NCBI GenBank assembly: GCA_947254375.1
Contig: CAMYCF010000001.1
Coordinates: forward strand, 1-64,000
Direction: 5' to 3'
DNA length: 64,000 nt
Source of the DNA: an uncultured Mobilibacterium sp.
GTDB lineage: Bacteria; Bacillota; Clostridia; Peptostreptococcales; Anaerovoracaceae
The notes below the pieces were generated by a model. It was not told the origin of the DNA, did not search any database, and saw only the letters and a list, made by a program, of their open reading frames with translations. The position numbers and the translations under genes are program-made. This document shows positions 37,480 to 46,172 of the stretch, piece by piece (position 1 is the stretch's first letter; every line of letters begins with the position of its first letter).

Positions 37480-37538
37480 TTGCCAAGCAGAATCCGACTT
37501 GTTATAATAATGACAAATTAGATTTCGCAAAATCTAAT
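37480..37538 (+). promoter_or_regulatory. nox promoter and adjacent inverted repeat
   Basis: TTGCCA (37480-37485), a 17-base spacer and TATAAT (37503-37508) form a strong promoter. A perfect 9-bp inverted repeat, ATTAGATTT (37517-37525) and AAATCTAAT (37530-37538), sits at the expected transcription start. It could be an operator or a 5' mRNA hairpin. It does not match the Rex consensus as I recall it. Confidence 0.7.
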
Positions 37539-37606
37539 ATAGACTGAAATACCAAGTCTGAGGGCGCCGAAAAAAAGAAGCCGGACGACGAACAAGGAGG
37601 GTTTTT

Positions 37607-38941
37607 ATGAGCAAGGTAGTGGTAATAGGTGCAAATCACGCGGGAACGGCGGCGATCAATACGATCCTGGACGCAAAAAAAGGCGACGAGGTAGTCGTTT
37701 TTGACCGCAACAACAACATCAGCTTTCTGGGCTGCGGAATGGCTCTGTGGATAGGTAACCAGATCTCGGGACCTGAGGGCCTGTTCTATTGCGACAAGGA
37801 GACGTTTGAATCCAAGGGCGCGACGGTCCACATGGAAGCGGAAGTAAAGAAGATCGATTTTGACGGCAAGAAGGTCCTGGCGACTCTGAAGGACGGAAAA
37901 GAGGTCGAGGAAAGCTACGACAAGCTGATCCTGGCGACGGGTTCCGTGCCGTTCGTTCCGCCGATCCCGGGCAAAGATCTCGAGAACGTGCAGATGGTAA
38001 AAATCTACCAGCACGCGCAGGAAGTCATCGAGAAGATCAAGAAGCCTGAGATAAAAGACATTGTCGTAGTCGGAGCCGGCTATATCGGCGTCGAGCTCGC
38101 CGAGGCGTTCAAGAGACACGGTAAAAACGTCAAGATGATCGACGTCATGGATCACGTCCTGGCTAATTACTATGACGAAGAATTCAGCGTAAGGATGGAA
38201 GAAAATCTCAAGGAGCACGGCGTTGAACTCTTGCTCGGAGAGACGGTAAAAGAGATAAAAGGAAACGGCAAAGTCGAGGCCGTCGAGACGGACAAGGGCG
38301 AATACAAGGCCGATATGGTGATTTTATGCATCGGCTTCAGACCGAACAACGAGCTTGGCAAGGACAAGCTGGAACTCTTCAAGAACGGCGCTTTTATCGT
38401 GGACAGACACCAAAGGACTTCGGTCAAAGACGTTTACGCGATCGGCGACTGCGCTACGATCTTCGATAACGCCATCGGCGAGAGGAACTATATCGCACTC
38501 GCAAGCAACGCGGTCAGATCCGGACTTGTCGCAGCGAACAACATACTCGGGATCGATGTCGAATCACCGGGAGTACAGGGCTCGAACGGTATCTGCATAT
38601 ACGACCTCAAAATGGTTTCCACCGGCCTCAGCCTGAAGAGAGCGAAGGCGAGGGGCATGGATGTTGACTGCGTCGACTTCGAAGATCTGCAGAAAGCTCC
38701 GTTCATGGAGACCGACAACGAGAAGGTCAAGCTCAGGATCGTGTATGACAAGGCGACGAGAGCGATCGTCGGAGCTCAGATGTCATCGTTCTACGATATG
38801 TCGATGGGCATCCACATGTTCTCGCTGGCGATACAGAAGAAGGTAACGATCGATGAGCTGAAACTGCTCGACATATTCTTCCTGCCGCATTTCAACCAGC
38901 CGTATAACTATATTACGATGGCGGCGCTGTCGGCAAAATAA
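37607..38941 (+). CDS. nox: Water-forming NADH oxidase (FAD, flavoprotein disulfide reductase family)
   Basis: The 444-residue flavoprotein closely resembles streptococcal NADH oxidase, which reduces O2 to water with NADH and so detoxifies oxygen and regenerates NAD+. Visible features are the FAD-binding start [15 protein letters not shown], the single redox Cys43 in [10 protein letters not shown] (forms Cys-sulfenic acid), [10 protein letters not shown], the NADH-binding [25 protein letters not shown], and the dimerisation domain ending [18 protein letters not shown]. CoA-disulfide reductases share this fold, but the match across the C-terminal domain favours Nox. It has its own promoter and terminator. 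GGAGG lies about 9 bases before the ATG. The enzyme fits an anaerobe that meets oxygen. Confidence 0.93.
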   Translation: MSKVVVIGANHAGTAAINTILDAKKGDEVVVFDRNNNISFLGCGMALWIGNQISGPEGLFYCDKETFESKGATVHMEAEVKKIDFDGKKVLATLKDGKEVEESYDKLILATGSVPFVPPIPGKDLENVQMVKIYQHAQEVIEKIKKPEIKDIVVVGAGYIGVELAEAFKRHGKNVKMIDVMDHVLANYYDEEFSVRMEENLKEHGVELLLGETVKEIKGNGKVEAVETDKGEYKADMVILCIGFRPNNELGKDKLELFKNGAFIVDRHQRTSVKDVYAIGDCATIFDNAIGERNYIALASNAVRSGLVAANNILGIDVESPGVQGSNGICIYDLKMVSTGLSLKRAKARGMDVDCVDFEDLQKAPFMETDNEKVKLRIVYDKATRAIVGAQMSSFYDMSMGIHMFSLAIQKKVTIDELKLLDIFFLPHFNQPYNYITMAALSAK

Positions 38942-38995
38942 CAGGGCACTGAAACGGCGCATTTGATAGGTCGGAAGCGGCCGGAATAAATAGAG

Positions 38996-39030
38996 AAACC
39001 TCTCCGCGTGAAGGGCGGGGAGGTTTTTTA
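38996..39030 (+). terminator. Terminator after nox
   Basis: AAACCTCTCCGC (38996-39007) pairs with GCGGGGAGGTTT (39015-39026), with one G-U pair and a 7-nt loop, and a T run follows. The convergent XRE gene ends at 39041. Confidence 0.88.
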
Positions 39031-39040
39031 GTGTAAAGTT

Positions 39041-39490
39041 TTACTCTCTTTCCATTCTCAAATATTTTTTTCGCAGATACCAAGCCTGTTCCGAATCGAT
39101 GGCCTGAGTGACCTCTGCGTTATTTATATCCGTCTGAAGGTTGCAGTAATCACAGTCCCATCTGAGATAAGACTCACCGTTGTCCAGCTTTCTCCATGCT
39201 TTTTTCATGGCTTCAATGGATTCCGCAAGGTAAGCCGGCAGTCCTCGTTCAAGATAAGATCTATCTTTCGGAAACCCGGTGTTGCTGTCATAAGGAGATG
39301 ATAACTCCATAATATCTTCCATCGTGCAGTTCAAGGCTTTTGCAAGTTGTTGAACTGTTTTTGCAGAACAACGCCCGATTTCGCTTCGACCTGCACATAT
39401 ATCAATAATTGTGGTTTTTGGCACGCCGCTGACCTTAGCGAGGCGGTATTTTGTAATTTGTCTCTTATCAAGCAGTGTCTGTAAATCCAT
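39041..39490 (-). CDS. XRE-family helix-turn-helix regulator
   Basis: The 149-residue protein starts at an ATG (39488-39490) with GGAGGT at 39497-39502. The N-terminal 65 residues form a Cro/C1-type helix-turn-helix (YRLAKVSGVPKTTIIDICAGRSE, then CSAKTVQQLAKALNCTMEDIMEL). The C-terminal part (about 75-149) is acidic and helical with WDCDYCNLQTDINNAEV and has no domain I can name. The promoter is a perfect consensus with a palindrome in its spacer, so self-repression is likely. It lies divergent from a decayed ABC exporter, 214 bases away, and may once have regulated it. Confidence 0.85.
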   Translation of the reverse strand: MDLQTLLDKRQITKYRLAKVSGVPKTTIIDICAGRSEIGRCSAKTVQQLAKALNCTMEDIMELSSPYDSNTGFPKDRSYLERGLPAYLAESIEAMKKAWRKLDNGESYLRWDCDYCNLQTDINNAEVTQAIDSEQAWYLRKKYLRMERE

Positions 39491-39518
39491 TTCGATACCT
39501 CCAATGTTGTTCGCTTTT

Positions 39519-39547
39519 ATTATATCGGTATACCGACCTATTGTCAA
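39519..39547 (-). promoter_or_regulatory. Consensus promoter with palindromic operator for the XRE gene
   Basis: On the minus strand TTGACA (39542-39547), 17 bases and TATAAT (39519-39524) match consensus exactly. The spacer contains the perfect palindrome TCGGTATACCGA (39525-39536), well placed as a repressor site. Confidence 0.88.
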
Positions 39548-39609
39548 TCAGCGTGGAGCTATACGTCTCGGTAAATTTTTATCAAAAATTCGATTTGCCG
39601 TATTGAATT

Positions 39610-39618
39610 GGGGGGGGG
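39610..39618 (+). repeat. G9 homopolymer tract
   Basis: Nine consecutive G residues followed by AAAAAG lie between the XRE promoter and the permease gene. Such tracts can change length by slippage. No promoter elements flank it clearly. Confidence 0.8.
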
Positions 39619-39703
39619 AAAAAGAGTAAATTGAATCCGTAAAAAGTCATATTGATATGAACTCATATGCCGCATTGTAAGTCGTTTTTTTAGGAGAAAC
39701 AAA

Positions 39704-40912
39704 ATGTTTGCTCGCATATTTCGCAAAGTGTCATTACAAAATGCAGGAAAGAATCTGTTGTTCTTCGTTGTGAACACTATTGTCGTGGGAATGATGCCCG
39801 GATATTGGACTTTGGAGAGCAATATCATGGATGTAGGCGGCAGGGGCTATTCATACCCTTACGATATGGTGTGGATGGCGCGTGAGGACAATGTACCGCA
39901 GTGCCGTGCGATCGCTGAAAAATACGGCGGTGAAGTCGAATTCCATAAAATGGTACGTGTAACTATTAAAAACGAAGAAGAGAATATAGGACTGCCTGAG
40001 TCGGAATATTTCGCGATGACCGGTAAGAAGTTCGGGCTGAAAGGCAGGGAAGTCGCCGTCGGAGTGGAAGCGCCGAACGGGACCGAAGTAAATTTTACCG
40101 AGAATTCCATTTTTGACTATTATAAGAGAATGTATATCGGAAAGGACTCGGATACTGCAGAGGATGCCGTCGCGGAAAAGCTCAGTATGAAGAATGACGA
40201 CTGCGACTACGAGTTGAAAGAAGTGCATGTTCAGCACGTGCTTGGGCGTTACGCTTTGAACGACCTTGTTGAGAGCGAGAACACGGTGATCTTTTCCGAC
40301 GAGTTATTTAACGAAAAATGGGCGAAGATATCGCAGGATAAAAATGAATCATCCACGCTCGCACTCTTCAAATTCCCGGCAAAAACGAGAGAAAAAGCAT
40401 GCAATGAACTTATGAAAGCGGCTAAGAAGAACGGAGTAAAAGAAACATATCATACTTTCGGAGAAGAAAGTTACTACTCGACCGCACACAATAAAGCCGT
40501 CAATTCAAAGCATCTGGTATTCTCGGTCGCGAGCAACCTGAACATAGTCTTTTCTTTCTTCGCATCCGCAATGCTCGTGCTCTTTATAGAGATGCTGTCG
40601 TCGAAAAAAGAGATTGCGAAGCGGTACACCATGATGTCGCAGATCGGTATAAGAAGGGAAAGGATAATCAGAGCGCAAATGGGAGAATACAATTTTGTCG
40701 CCGACGCGGCTCTTGTGACGGCATATATCGGCTGCATCGCACTTATGCTGATCCAGATCAAAAACTCGTCGCTTTCTTTCTGGCGCTATGATTCTTCAAC
40801 TGTAGCGGCATGTGCAGCAGGGCTGATAATATACGGCGCAGTTGCTCTGGCGATACAAAGACTGTTGACATATTTTACGATAAAGAAAATCGATAAGGAG
40901 AAGATCGCATGA
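39704..40912 (+). CDS. FtsX-like ABC permease, probably with an internal deletion
   Basis: The 402-residue protein has one N-terminal membrane segment (about 16-35, KNLLFFVVNTIVVGMM). A large extracytoplasmic domain (about 40-260) follows, and then three membrane helices (about 275-295, 330-350, 365-385) arranged as in the C-terminal FtsX/MacB core. Permeases of this type normally carry a first FtsX core of three or four helices before the outer domain. Here the sequence passes from the first helix straight to MPGYWTLESNIMD, so the first core seems deleted, leaving the frame open. AGGAG precedes the ATG at 39704. The stop overlaps the start of the broken ATPase gene by 4 bases. Probably non-functional. 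Confidence 0.6.
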   Translation: MFARIFRKVSLQNAGKNLLFFVVNTIVVGMMPGYWTLESNIMDVGGRGYSYPYDMVWMAREDNVPQCRAIAEKYGGEVEFHKMVRVTIKNEEENIGLPESEYFAMTGKKFGLKGREVAVGVEAPNGTEVNFTENSIFDYYKRMYIGKDSDTAEDAVAEKLSMKNDDCDYELKEVHVQHVLGRYALNDLVESENTVIFSDELFNEKWAKISQDKNESSTLALFKFPAKTREKACNELMKAAKKNGVKETYHTFGEESYYSTAHNKAVNSKHLVFSVASNLNIVFSFFASAMLVLFIEMLSSKKEIAKRYTMMSQIGIRRERIIRAQMGEYNFVADAALVTAYIGCIALMLIQIKNSSLSFWRYDSSTVAACAAGLIIYGAVALAIQRLLTYFTIKKIDKEKIA

Positions 40913-41645
40913 AGGTTCTGGAGGTACTCGATCTATACAAGACATTTAAGAAGGACACGGTAGAGACCGAAGTCCTGAAGGGTGTGACTTTTGACGTCGA
41001 AGAAGGTGATTTCCTCGGGATAATGGGTCGTTCGTGGTGCGGTAAAACTACGCTAATGAGGCAGATCGGACTTATTGACCGCCCGACATCGGGAACGGTA
41101 AAAATAATGGGGAAGAGCATCAGGGAATATAAAGAACACGATCTTGCGGATATGAGGCGCGAGAAGATAGGCTTCGTATTCCAGGATTTTCGCCTTATAG
41201 ATACACTGACGGTCGAAGATAATATACTTTTACCGCTGATCCTCGGAGAAAAAGGGCAGGAGGGGATGTTTTCATCCTGCAGGTAGTACGCGGAGATTTT
41301 AGGTAAAGAAGATCTCCTCGACAAAAACACCTATCAGCTTTCGGGCGGCGAAAACAGCGCGTTGCGATATGCAGAGCCCTCGTGACCGAACCTGACATCA
41401 TACTTGCCGATGAGCCGACGGGTAACTTCGATTCAAAATCGGGGCGCATCGTCATGGAAGAGCTTGTGAAGATAAACCGCGAGTACAACAAGACGATAGT
41501 TATGGTAACGCACGATCCCGGCCTTGCCAGCCTGTGCGGAAGGATACTGTTCATGAAGGACGGCAGATTCATAGACTCGATCGAGCGCGGCGAGAGCAGG
41601 AACGATTTCTATAGGCAGATACTTCATACTATGAGTGTGCTGTAA
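40909..41645 (+). pseudogene. Broken ABC transporter ATP-binding protein (LolD/MacB type)
   Basis: The sequence is clearly that of an exporter ATPase but carries three lesions. Walker A reads GRSWCGKTT, with Trp where the second Gly belongs. A TAG at 41284-41286 interrupts the frame after SSCR, where the following residues YAEILGKEDLL continue the protein. A single A is missing at 41351-41354, inside what should be SGGEKQRVA, so the signature motif is cut and the frame shifts. The remainder (TEPDIILADEPTGNFD, Walker B; MVTHDPGLA, H-loop) is intact in the new frame up to 41645. It overlaps the permease by 4 bases. The pair looks like a dead exporter of the antimicrobial-peptide resistance or lipoprotein type. 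Confidence 0.88.
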
Positions 41646-41655
41646 TGCGGGTGAA

Positions 41656-41723
41656 TCGCCTAAGGTATAGAAAATCGCCTAAAAATATGCTATTATTAGG
41701 CGAAAGTGAAAGGAGATAGGCGA
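41656..41723 (+). promoter_or_regulatory. Four-copy TCGCCTA(A) repeat upstream of fic
   Basis: TCGCCTAA occurs at 41656-41663 and 41675-41682, its complement TTAGGCGA at 41696-41703, and TAGGCGA at 41717-41723 just before the fic ATG. The inner pair forms an 8-bp inverted repeat with a 13-base spacer over a possible -10 (TATTAT, 41691-41696). This suggests a cooperative operator. Confidence 0.65.
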
Positions 41724-42776
41724 ATGAGGATCTTCGATTACAGATCACTGAGTGAGTATAAATGGGACAGCGAGATACTTAATCTGCTGGGGAATATCCA
41801 TGAGCATAAAGGTAAACAGGAATTGTATCTTAAGCGCAAACCGGCTGTATTGGATAAGCTGGTAGAGATCGCAAAGATCCAAAGTGTGGAAGATTCAAAC
41901 AGGATAGAGGGGATAATAACCACCGAAGATAGAATTAAAAAGCTGTTGCAGCAGAAGACAACTCCTAAAAACAGGGACGAAAAAGAGATACTCGGTTATC
42001 GAGACGTGCTTAACGCCATTCATGAGAGCTATGAGTATATACCGATAAACAACAACTATATTTTACAGCTTCATAGAGATCTTTTTAAGTACAGCGAAAA
42101 GGGGATCGGCGGAAGATATAAAAACGCACAGAATTCGATCATACGGAAATTTGATGACGGGACCGCGATCGAGATGTTCAGGCCCCTGTCGCCGTATGAA
42201 ACCCCGGGAGCGGTCGATGCGATATGCACCGAACTCAATAAAGCTCTTGATACTGCGGACGTTGACGCATTGCTGCTTATACCGACTTTCATTCACGATT
42301 TTCTCTGCATCCATCCTTTCAATGACGGAAACGGTCGAATGAGCCGCTTGCTAACTACTCTTTTACTGTATCGACAAGGGTATGTGATAGGTAAATATAT
42401 AAGCTTGGAAAGTAAAATTGAAAAAAGCAAGGACTTTTATTATTCGGCGTTGGAGCAAAGCGGCATAGGATGGCACGAAAATAAAGAAGATGCTACACCT
42501 TTTATCAAATATATACTCAGAATCATCTTAGCTGCTTATGTGGATTTTGAAGAAAGAGTTGATTACGTCGATGAAAAAAGGCCTACCATTGAGTCGGTCA
42601 GAACGGCGGTCGACAGTAAAATAGGGAAATTCACTAAAAGTGATATTATGGAATTGGTGCCAAGTGTCGGCAGAGCGACTATTGAAAATATGCTGAAGCA
42701 ATTAGTGGAGGAAGGATATATAGAGCGACATGGTAAAAGTCGGGGTACATACTATGTAAAGAAGGGTGACATCTGA
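41724..42776 (+). CDS. Fic family protein with N-terminal inhibitory motif and C-terminal winged helix
   Basis: Fic proteins usually transfer AMP or another nucleotide part to target-protein hydroxyls. The 350-residue product carries the complete catalytic motif HPFNDGNGR at 197-205. An N-terminal (S/T)xxxE(G/N) inhibitory motif, SNRIEG at 58-63, makes it a self-inhibited class II-type Fic. The last 70 residues (SVRTAVDSKIGKFTKSDIMEL to KSRGTYYVKK) form a winged helix, so it may bind DNA, possibly the repeated TAGGCGA element upstream. The ATG at 41724 has AAGGAG at 41710-41715; an earlier in-frame GTG at 41706 precedes that site. Its stop overlaps the next fic gene by one base. Confidence 0.9.
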   Translation: MRIFDYRSLSEYKWDSEILNLLGNIHEHKGKQELYLKRKPAVLDKLVEIAKIQSVEDSNRIEGIITTEDRIKKLLQQKTTPKNRDEKEILGYRDVLNAIHESYEYIPINNNYILQLHRDLFKYSEKGIGGRYKNAQNSIIRKFDDGTAIEMFRPLSPYETPGAVDAICTELNKALDTADVDALLLIPTFIHDFLCIHPFNDGNGRMSRLLTTLLLYRQGYVIGKYISLESKIEKSKDFYYSALEQSGIGWHENKEDATPFIKYILRIILAAYVDFEERVDYVDEKRPTIESVRTAVDSKIGKFTKSDIMELVPSVGRATIENMLKQLVEEGYIERHGKSRGTYYVKKGDI

Positions 42777-43606
42777 TGAAGCAAGATCCATTCAAAGAAT
42801 ACATAAAAGAAGTTGAACCGGGTAAAAGAGAGAAAAGCTACGCGTGGCAAACCGCAATCGGTCTGCAGGCGGTCGACGGACTGAAACCGTCGGAATATTT
42901 GATGCGGACCGCCGTAAGGAACGTAGAGGGCGAAATATCTTTCGAGGAAGTAAATGATCTTCTTCAGACGTACTACGAAGAGAATCCGTCTTTGCACGAA
43001 GACGACCGCACTGAGGAGGCCGATATGGTCTCAGCCCGAATAGCGGCACTGCTTTCGGAGCGGGCCTTCAGTTTTACGCCGAATGAATATCTTTCGATCC
43101 ACAGAAAACTTTTTACCGGGATCTACCCCGATGCCGGCTGCATCCGCGATTACAACATCACAAAGAAAGAGTGGGTCCTGAACGGCGGTACGGTCCTATA
43201 CGGGAATGCCACGGAGCTTAAAGCGACGCTCGAATATGATTTTTCCGAGGAGAAAAAATTTTCATACAGGAACCTTTCGATGGATCAGATCATCGGGCAT
43301 CTTGCTGCGTTTGTCTCGGGGCTGTGGCAGATCCACGTGTTCAGTGAAGGCAATACGAGGACGACTGCTGTCTTTTTTATAAAATATCTGCGGACACTCG
43401 GCTTCGACGTCACCAACGACATATTCGCGGAGAACGCGTGGTATTTCAGGAATGCGCTGGTCAGGGCAAATTACAGCGACCTCAAAAACGGCATCGCGGC
43501 GACGACGGAGTTTCTCGAAGTCTTTCTTCGAAACCTTTTATTGGACGAGAAGCACGAACTTCACAATCGGGAATTGCACATAAGCGAGACTTTTAAGGAA
43601 AACTGA
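42776..43606 (+). CDS. Second Fic family protein (VbhT-like motif)
   Basis: The 276-residue protein has the Fic motif HVFSEGNTR at 187-195, the EGNTRT variant typical of VbhT-type and AMPylating bacterial Fic proteins. The preceding block NITKKEWVLNGGTVLYGN matches the flap that positions targets. The first 55 residues (SYAWQTAIGLQAVDGLKPSEYL, then RNVEGEIS) form an N-terminal helical section resembling the small antitoxin-like region that inhibits such proteins; I could not align a strict inhibitory motif. The start overlaps the first fic gene (TGATG), so both should be co-translated. Homology to a surface-protein fragment begins almost directly after the stop, so the region downstream has been rearranged. 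Confidence 0.88.
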   Translation: MKQDPFKEYIKEVEPGKREKSYAWQTAIGLQAVDGLKPSEYLMRTAVRNVEGEISFEEVNDLLQTYYEENPSLHEDDRTEEADMVSARIAALLSERAFSFTPNEYLSIHRKLFTGIYPDAGCIRDYNITKKEWVLNGGTVLYGNATELKATLEYDFSEEKKFSYRNLSMDQIIGHLAAFVSGLWQIHVFSEGNTRTTAVFFIKYLRTLGFDVTNDIFAENAWYFRNALVRANYSDLKNGIAATTEFLEVFLRNLLLDEKHELHNRELHISETFKEN

Positions 43607-43611
43607 TCACG

Positions 43612-44640
43612 GTGACAGAGGATACCGTTGCGAATTACATTACAGGCATCAGCGGCAACATGAAGGACGGATTTTTGATCAGGAACGTGAACGATGCGAG
43701 GGCGAAGGTCGATGTAAAGAAGCAGTGGAAGGGCGCACCGGCGGACAGGGCCGTCATAGAGCTCTATGACGGCATCAAGGTCGATGAGATCGCGCTCACC
43801 AAGGACAATAACTGGGAGCACTCCTTCCTCGACCTTCCGAAATACAACCACGAGACCGGAAAAGAGATCAAATACACGGCTGCGGAACAGCCTCTCCCGG
43901 GATATGAAACGACCGTGACGGGAAACGAACACGATGGTTTCGTCTTCACGAATCTGATCGTCGGCAAGCGGAATATAAATGTAAGCAAAACATGGGTCGG
44001 GCCGAAGGCCGATAAGGTAAAGATCTCGCTTCTTGCGAACGGCGAAAGGATATCTTCCGTCGAGCTCAGCGAAGAGAACGGCTGGCATCACGAGTTCAAA
44101 GACCTTGAGAAATGCGATAGGGAAGGCCGCGAGATCAAATACACGGTCACCGAGGAAGCCGTCCCGAATTATGAAACGGCGATCAGCGGCGACATGAACG
44201 TCGGCTTCGTCGTAAAGAACACGAACACGGAAAAGACTAAGGTTGCCGTCTCGAAGGTCTGGGAAGGAAAGAAGGGCAGTAAGGCCGAAATAGAGCTTCT
44301 CGCAGGCGGCAGGAGAATAGACGGGGTGACCCTGAACGATGCAAACGGCTGGAAGCACGAATTTACGGACCTTCCGAAATACGATCCCGTCACCGGCAAA
44401 ACCGTAGTATACACGGTAAAAGAAAAGGAGATACCGGGCTATAAGGCGACGATAAAAGGAAATGCCGAAGACGGATTCGTCGTAACAAATAAGGAAGATG
44501 TCATCGAGACGGGAGACAGTGAAGATCCGGCCCTGTTCTCCATTGCGCTTTTCAGCGCTTTGCTCCTCGCGGTCGCGATCGTCCGGAGAAAAGAAAACGA
44601 CCCGAACGGGAATATAGAGGACAGTCTAAAGGAAATATAG
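43612..44640 (+). pseudogene. C-terminal remnant of a CnaB-repeat surface protein
   Basis: The frame reads the tail of one CnaB (collagen-binding B-type) domain, then three complete repeats of about 80 residues. Each has a KYTVTEE-like strand, a NYET/GYET turn and DGFVxxN. The C-terminus is a TGD motif, a hydrophobic helix (FSIALFSALLLAVAIV) and RRKE, which is the layout of a cell-wall sorting signal. The sortase box reads VIETGD instead of LPxTG. There is no signal peptide. The conserved TVTE strand of the first domain begins at 43609, 3 bases after the fic stop, so the 5' part was deleted at that point. A GTG at 43612 could start translation, but the product would not be exported. Confidence 0.8.
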
Positions 44641-44707
44641 ACTGCGCTCGAAAGTGAATACATATTGATACACGGCGCCGTCAGGAGGCGGCAGGGCAGC
44701 GATGCGG

Positions 44708-44736
44708 CGGGGCGGGGACTCTGTCCCGCCGTTTTG
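44708..44736 (+). terminator. Weak terminator after the CnaB remnant
   Basis: GGGAC and GTCCC flank a TCT loop, extended by CGG/CCG pairs across a bulge, and are followed by TTTTGCTT. Probably the original terminator of the surface-protein gene. Confidence 0.5.
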
Positions 44737-44829
44737 CTTAATATATTGCGCCGGGCACGCCGGTTGTATTATTATGTTTAATAGTATTTCCGAAGGCCCG
44801 ATTTTTACCGTGGCCGGCAAAGAGTGAAA

Positions 44830-45741
44830 ATGTATCTTTCGATTTTACTTTTGAAAAAACTGATATTGCTCATCGCATATATGATGTGCGGCTACGCCTG
44901 CTTCAGGATAGGCCTGATCAACGAGCGCCGAAGCAGGTATTTGACGTACGCGTTTTTATACGTGGTCTTCCCGGCCGTCGTTATAAATTCTTTTGCGGTA
45001 AAAAAAGCGGGCGACGACAGGGCACTTTTCCTGCAGTCGCTGTTTTTTGCCGTGATAGCTCTTGCCGTTTCGATGGCTTACTGCGCCCGCAAGTACGGCA
45101 TAGCGAGAGGAGTAAAAAACGTGGGCGTCGCATTCTCGGCCGCCGGCACGATGGGCTTTCCGCTCGTCTACTCGCTGTTCGGACAGACGGGCGTCTTTTA
45201 TTCGACTTGCTACGCCTCGATCCTGACGTTCCTTCAGTGGACATACGGAGTGCGCGTTATCACCGGTAAACGCGAATATATGAGCTTTAAGACGGTATTG
45301 AAAAACCCGCTCCTGTTTTCACTCGGCATAGGACTGATAATCTATTTCAATTCGATCACCGTGCCGACGGGAGTCACGACCGTGCTCACCGGAATAGGAA
45401 GGTTCAACGGCCCGCTCGCGATGATAATCCTGGGCGGCTACATGACGGAAATGAATATGGGAAAGATCTTCAGCGACCGCGCCATTTACAGGGATACGTT
45501 CAGGAGACTGATATTTTTACCGCTGATCACCCTGCCGATACTCTTTCTGATACCGGGCTCGAAGACGGTAAAGATCATCATAATGATCCTCTCGTCCGCA
45601 CCGGTCGGCTCGCACGATGCGATTTTTGCGAACCTCTACGACAAAGACTACGAGACGGCGATAAAACTCGTCTGCGTCAGCACGATACTGTCCGTCGCGA
45701 CGATGCCTGTCATCCTTTGGGTGGCGAATCAGGTGCTGTAG
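44830..45741 (+). CDS. AEC family transporter (auxin efflux carrier type)
   Basis: The 303-residue membrane protein has about ten predicted helices in two inverted halves, as in the AEC/BART superfamily. Family features are the N-terminal CGYACFRIGLIN, VVFPAVVINSF, SAAGTMGFPLVYSLFG near residue 100 and the C-terminal SSAPVGSHDAIFANLYDKDYETA, where the Pro and Asn residues line the transport core in this fold. Bacterial members export or import organic acids such as malate; the substrate here is unknown. The ATG at 44830 is used; a GTG at 44824 gives two more residues. It follows the CnaB remnant and its terminator, so it is probably transcribed separately. Confidence 0.88.
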   Translation: MYLSILLLKKLILLIAYMMCGYACFRIGLINERRSRYLTYAFLYVVFPAVVINSFAVKKAGDDRALFLQSLFFAVIALAVSMAYCARKYGIARGVKNVGVAFSAAGTMGFPLVYSLFGQTGVFYSTCYASILTFLQWTYGVRVITGKREYMSFKTVLKNPLLFSLGIGLIIYFNSITVPTGVTTVLTGIGRFNGPLAMIILGGYMTEMNMGKIFSDRAIYRDTFRRLIFLPLITLPILFLIPGSKTVKIIIMILSSAPVGSHDAIFANLYDKDYETAIKLVCVSTILSVATMPVILWVANQVL

Positions 45742-45813
45742 TTTTTACGGCAGATGCGGTTTTTTATAAAAGGCGCCGGAATTTTTTACAAAAGGTAAGG
45801 AGTATAAAGTAAG

Positions 45814-46155
45814 ATGTTTTTCGGTAAAAAAAGCAACGTAGAGCGCATAACGATGGCGGAGACGGAGCGGGTACTGGCTTCGGGAGAGAACGTGGCTTTG
45901 GTCGATGTTCGGGAGTCCGAGGAGTACGCGACGGGTGCGATACCGGGCGCCGTAAATCTGCCGCTCCAGGAACTGATGATGGGGAGCACGGCCGGACTTC
46001 CTGCCAAGGATAAAAAGATCTTCGTCTACTGCCACAGCGGCAGGAGGAGCAGGTCCGCGGCGGCGCTTCTCTCCAAAATGGGATATGAGGATGTCGTCGA
46101 CATAGGCGGCATATATATGTGGAAAGGCGAGATCGAAACGCCGAAGCTCTCTTAA
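45814..46155 (+). CDS. Rhodanese-like domain protein
   Basis: The 113-residue single-domain protein has the rhodanese fold features: LVDVRESEEYATGAIPGAVNLPL near residue 30 and the active-site loop CHSGRRS with its catalytic Cys. It can bind sulfane sulfur or act in sulfur transfer or redox signalling; the partner is not clear. GGAG lies about 10 bases before the ATG at 45814. It follows the AEC gene by 72 bases. Its terminator region has been altered by a small inverted-repeat element. Confidence 0.9.
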   Translation: MFFGKKSNVERITMAETERVLASGENVALVDVRESEEYATGAIPGAVNLPLQELMMGSTAGLPAKDKKIFVYCHSGRRSRSAAALLSKMGYEDVVDIGGIYMWKGEIETPKLS

Positions 46156-46172
46156 AACCAAAAAACTAAAAA

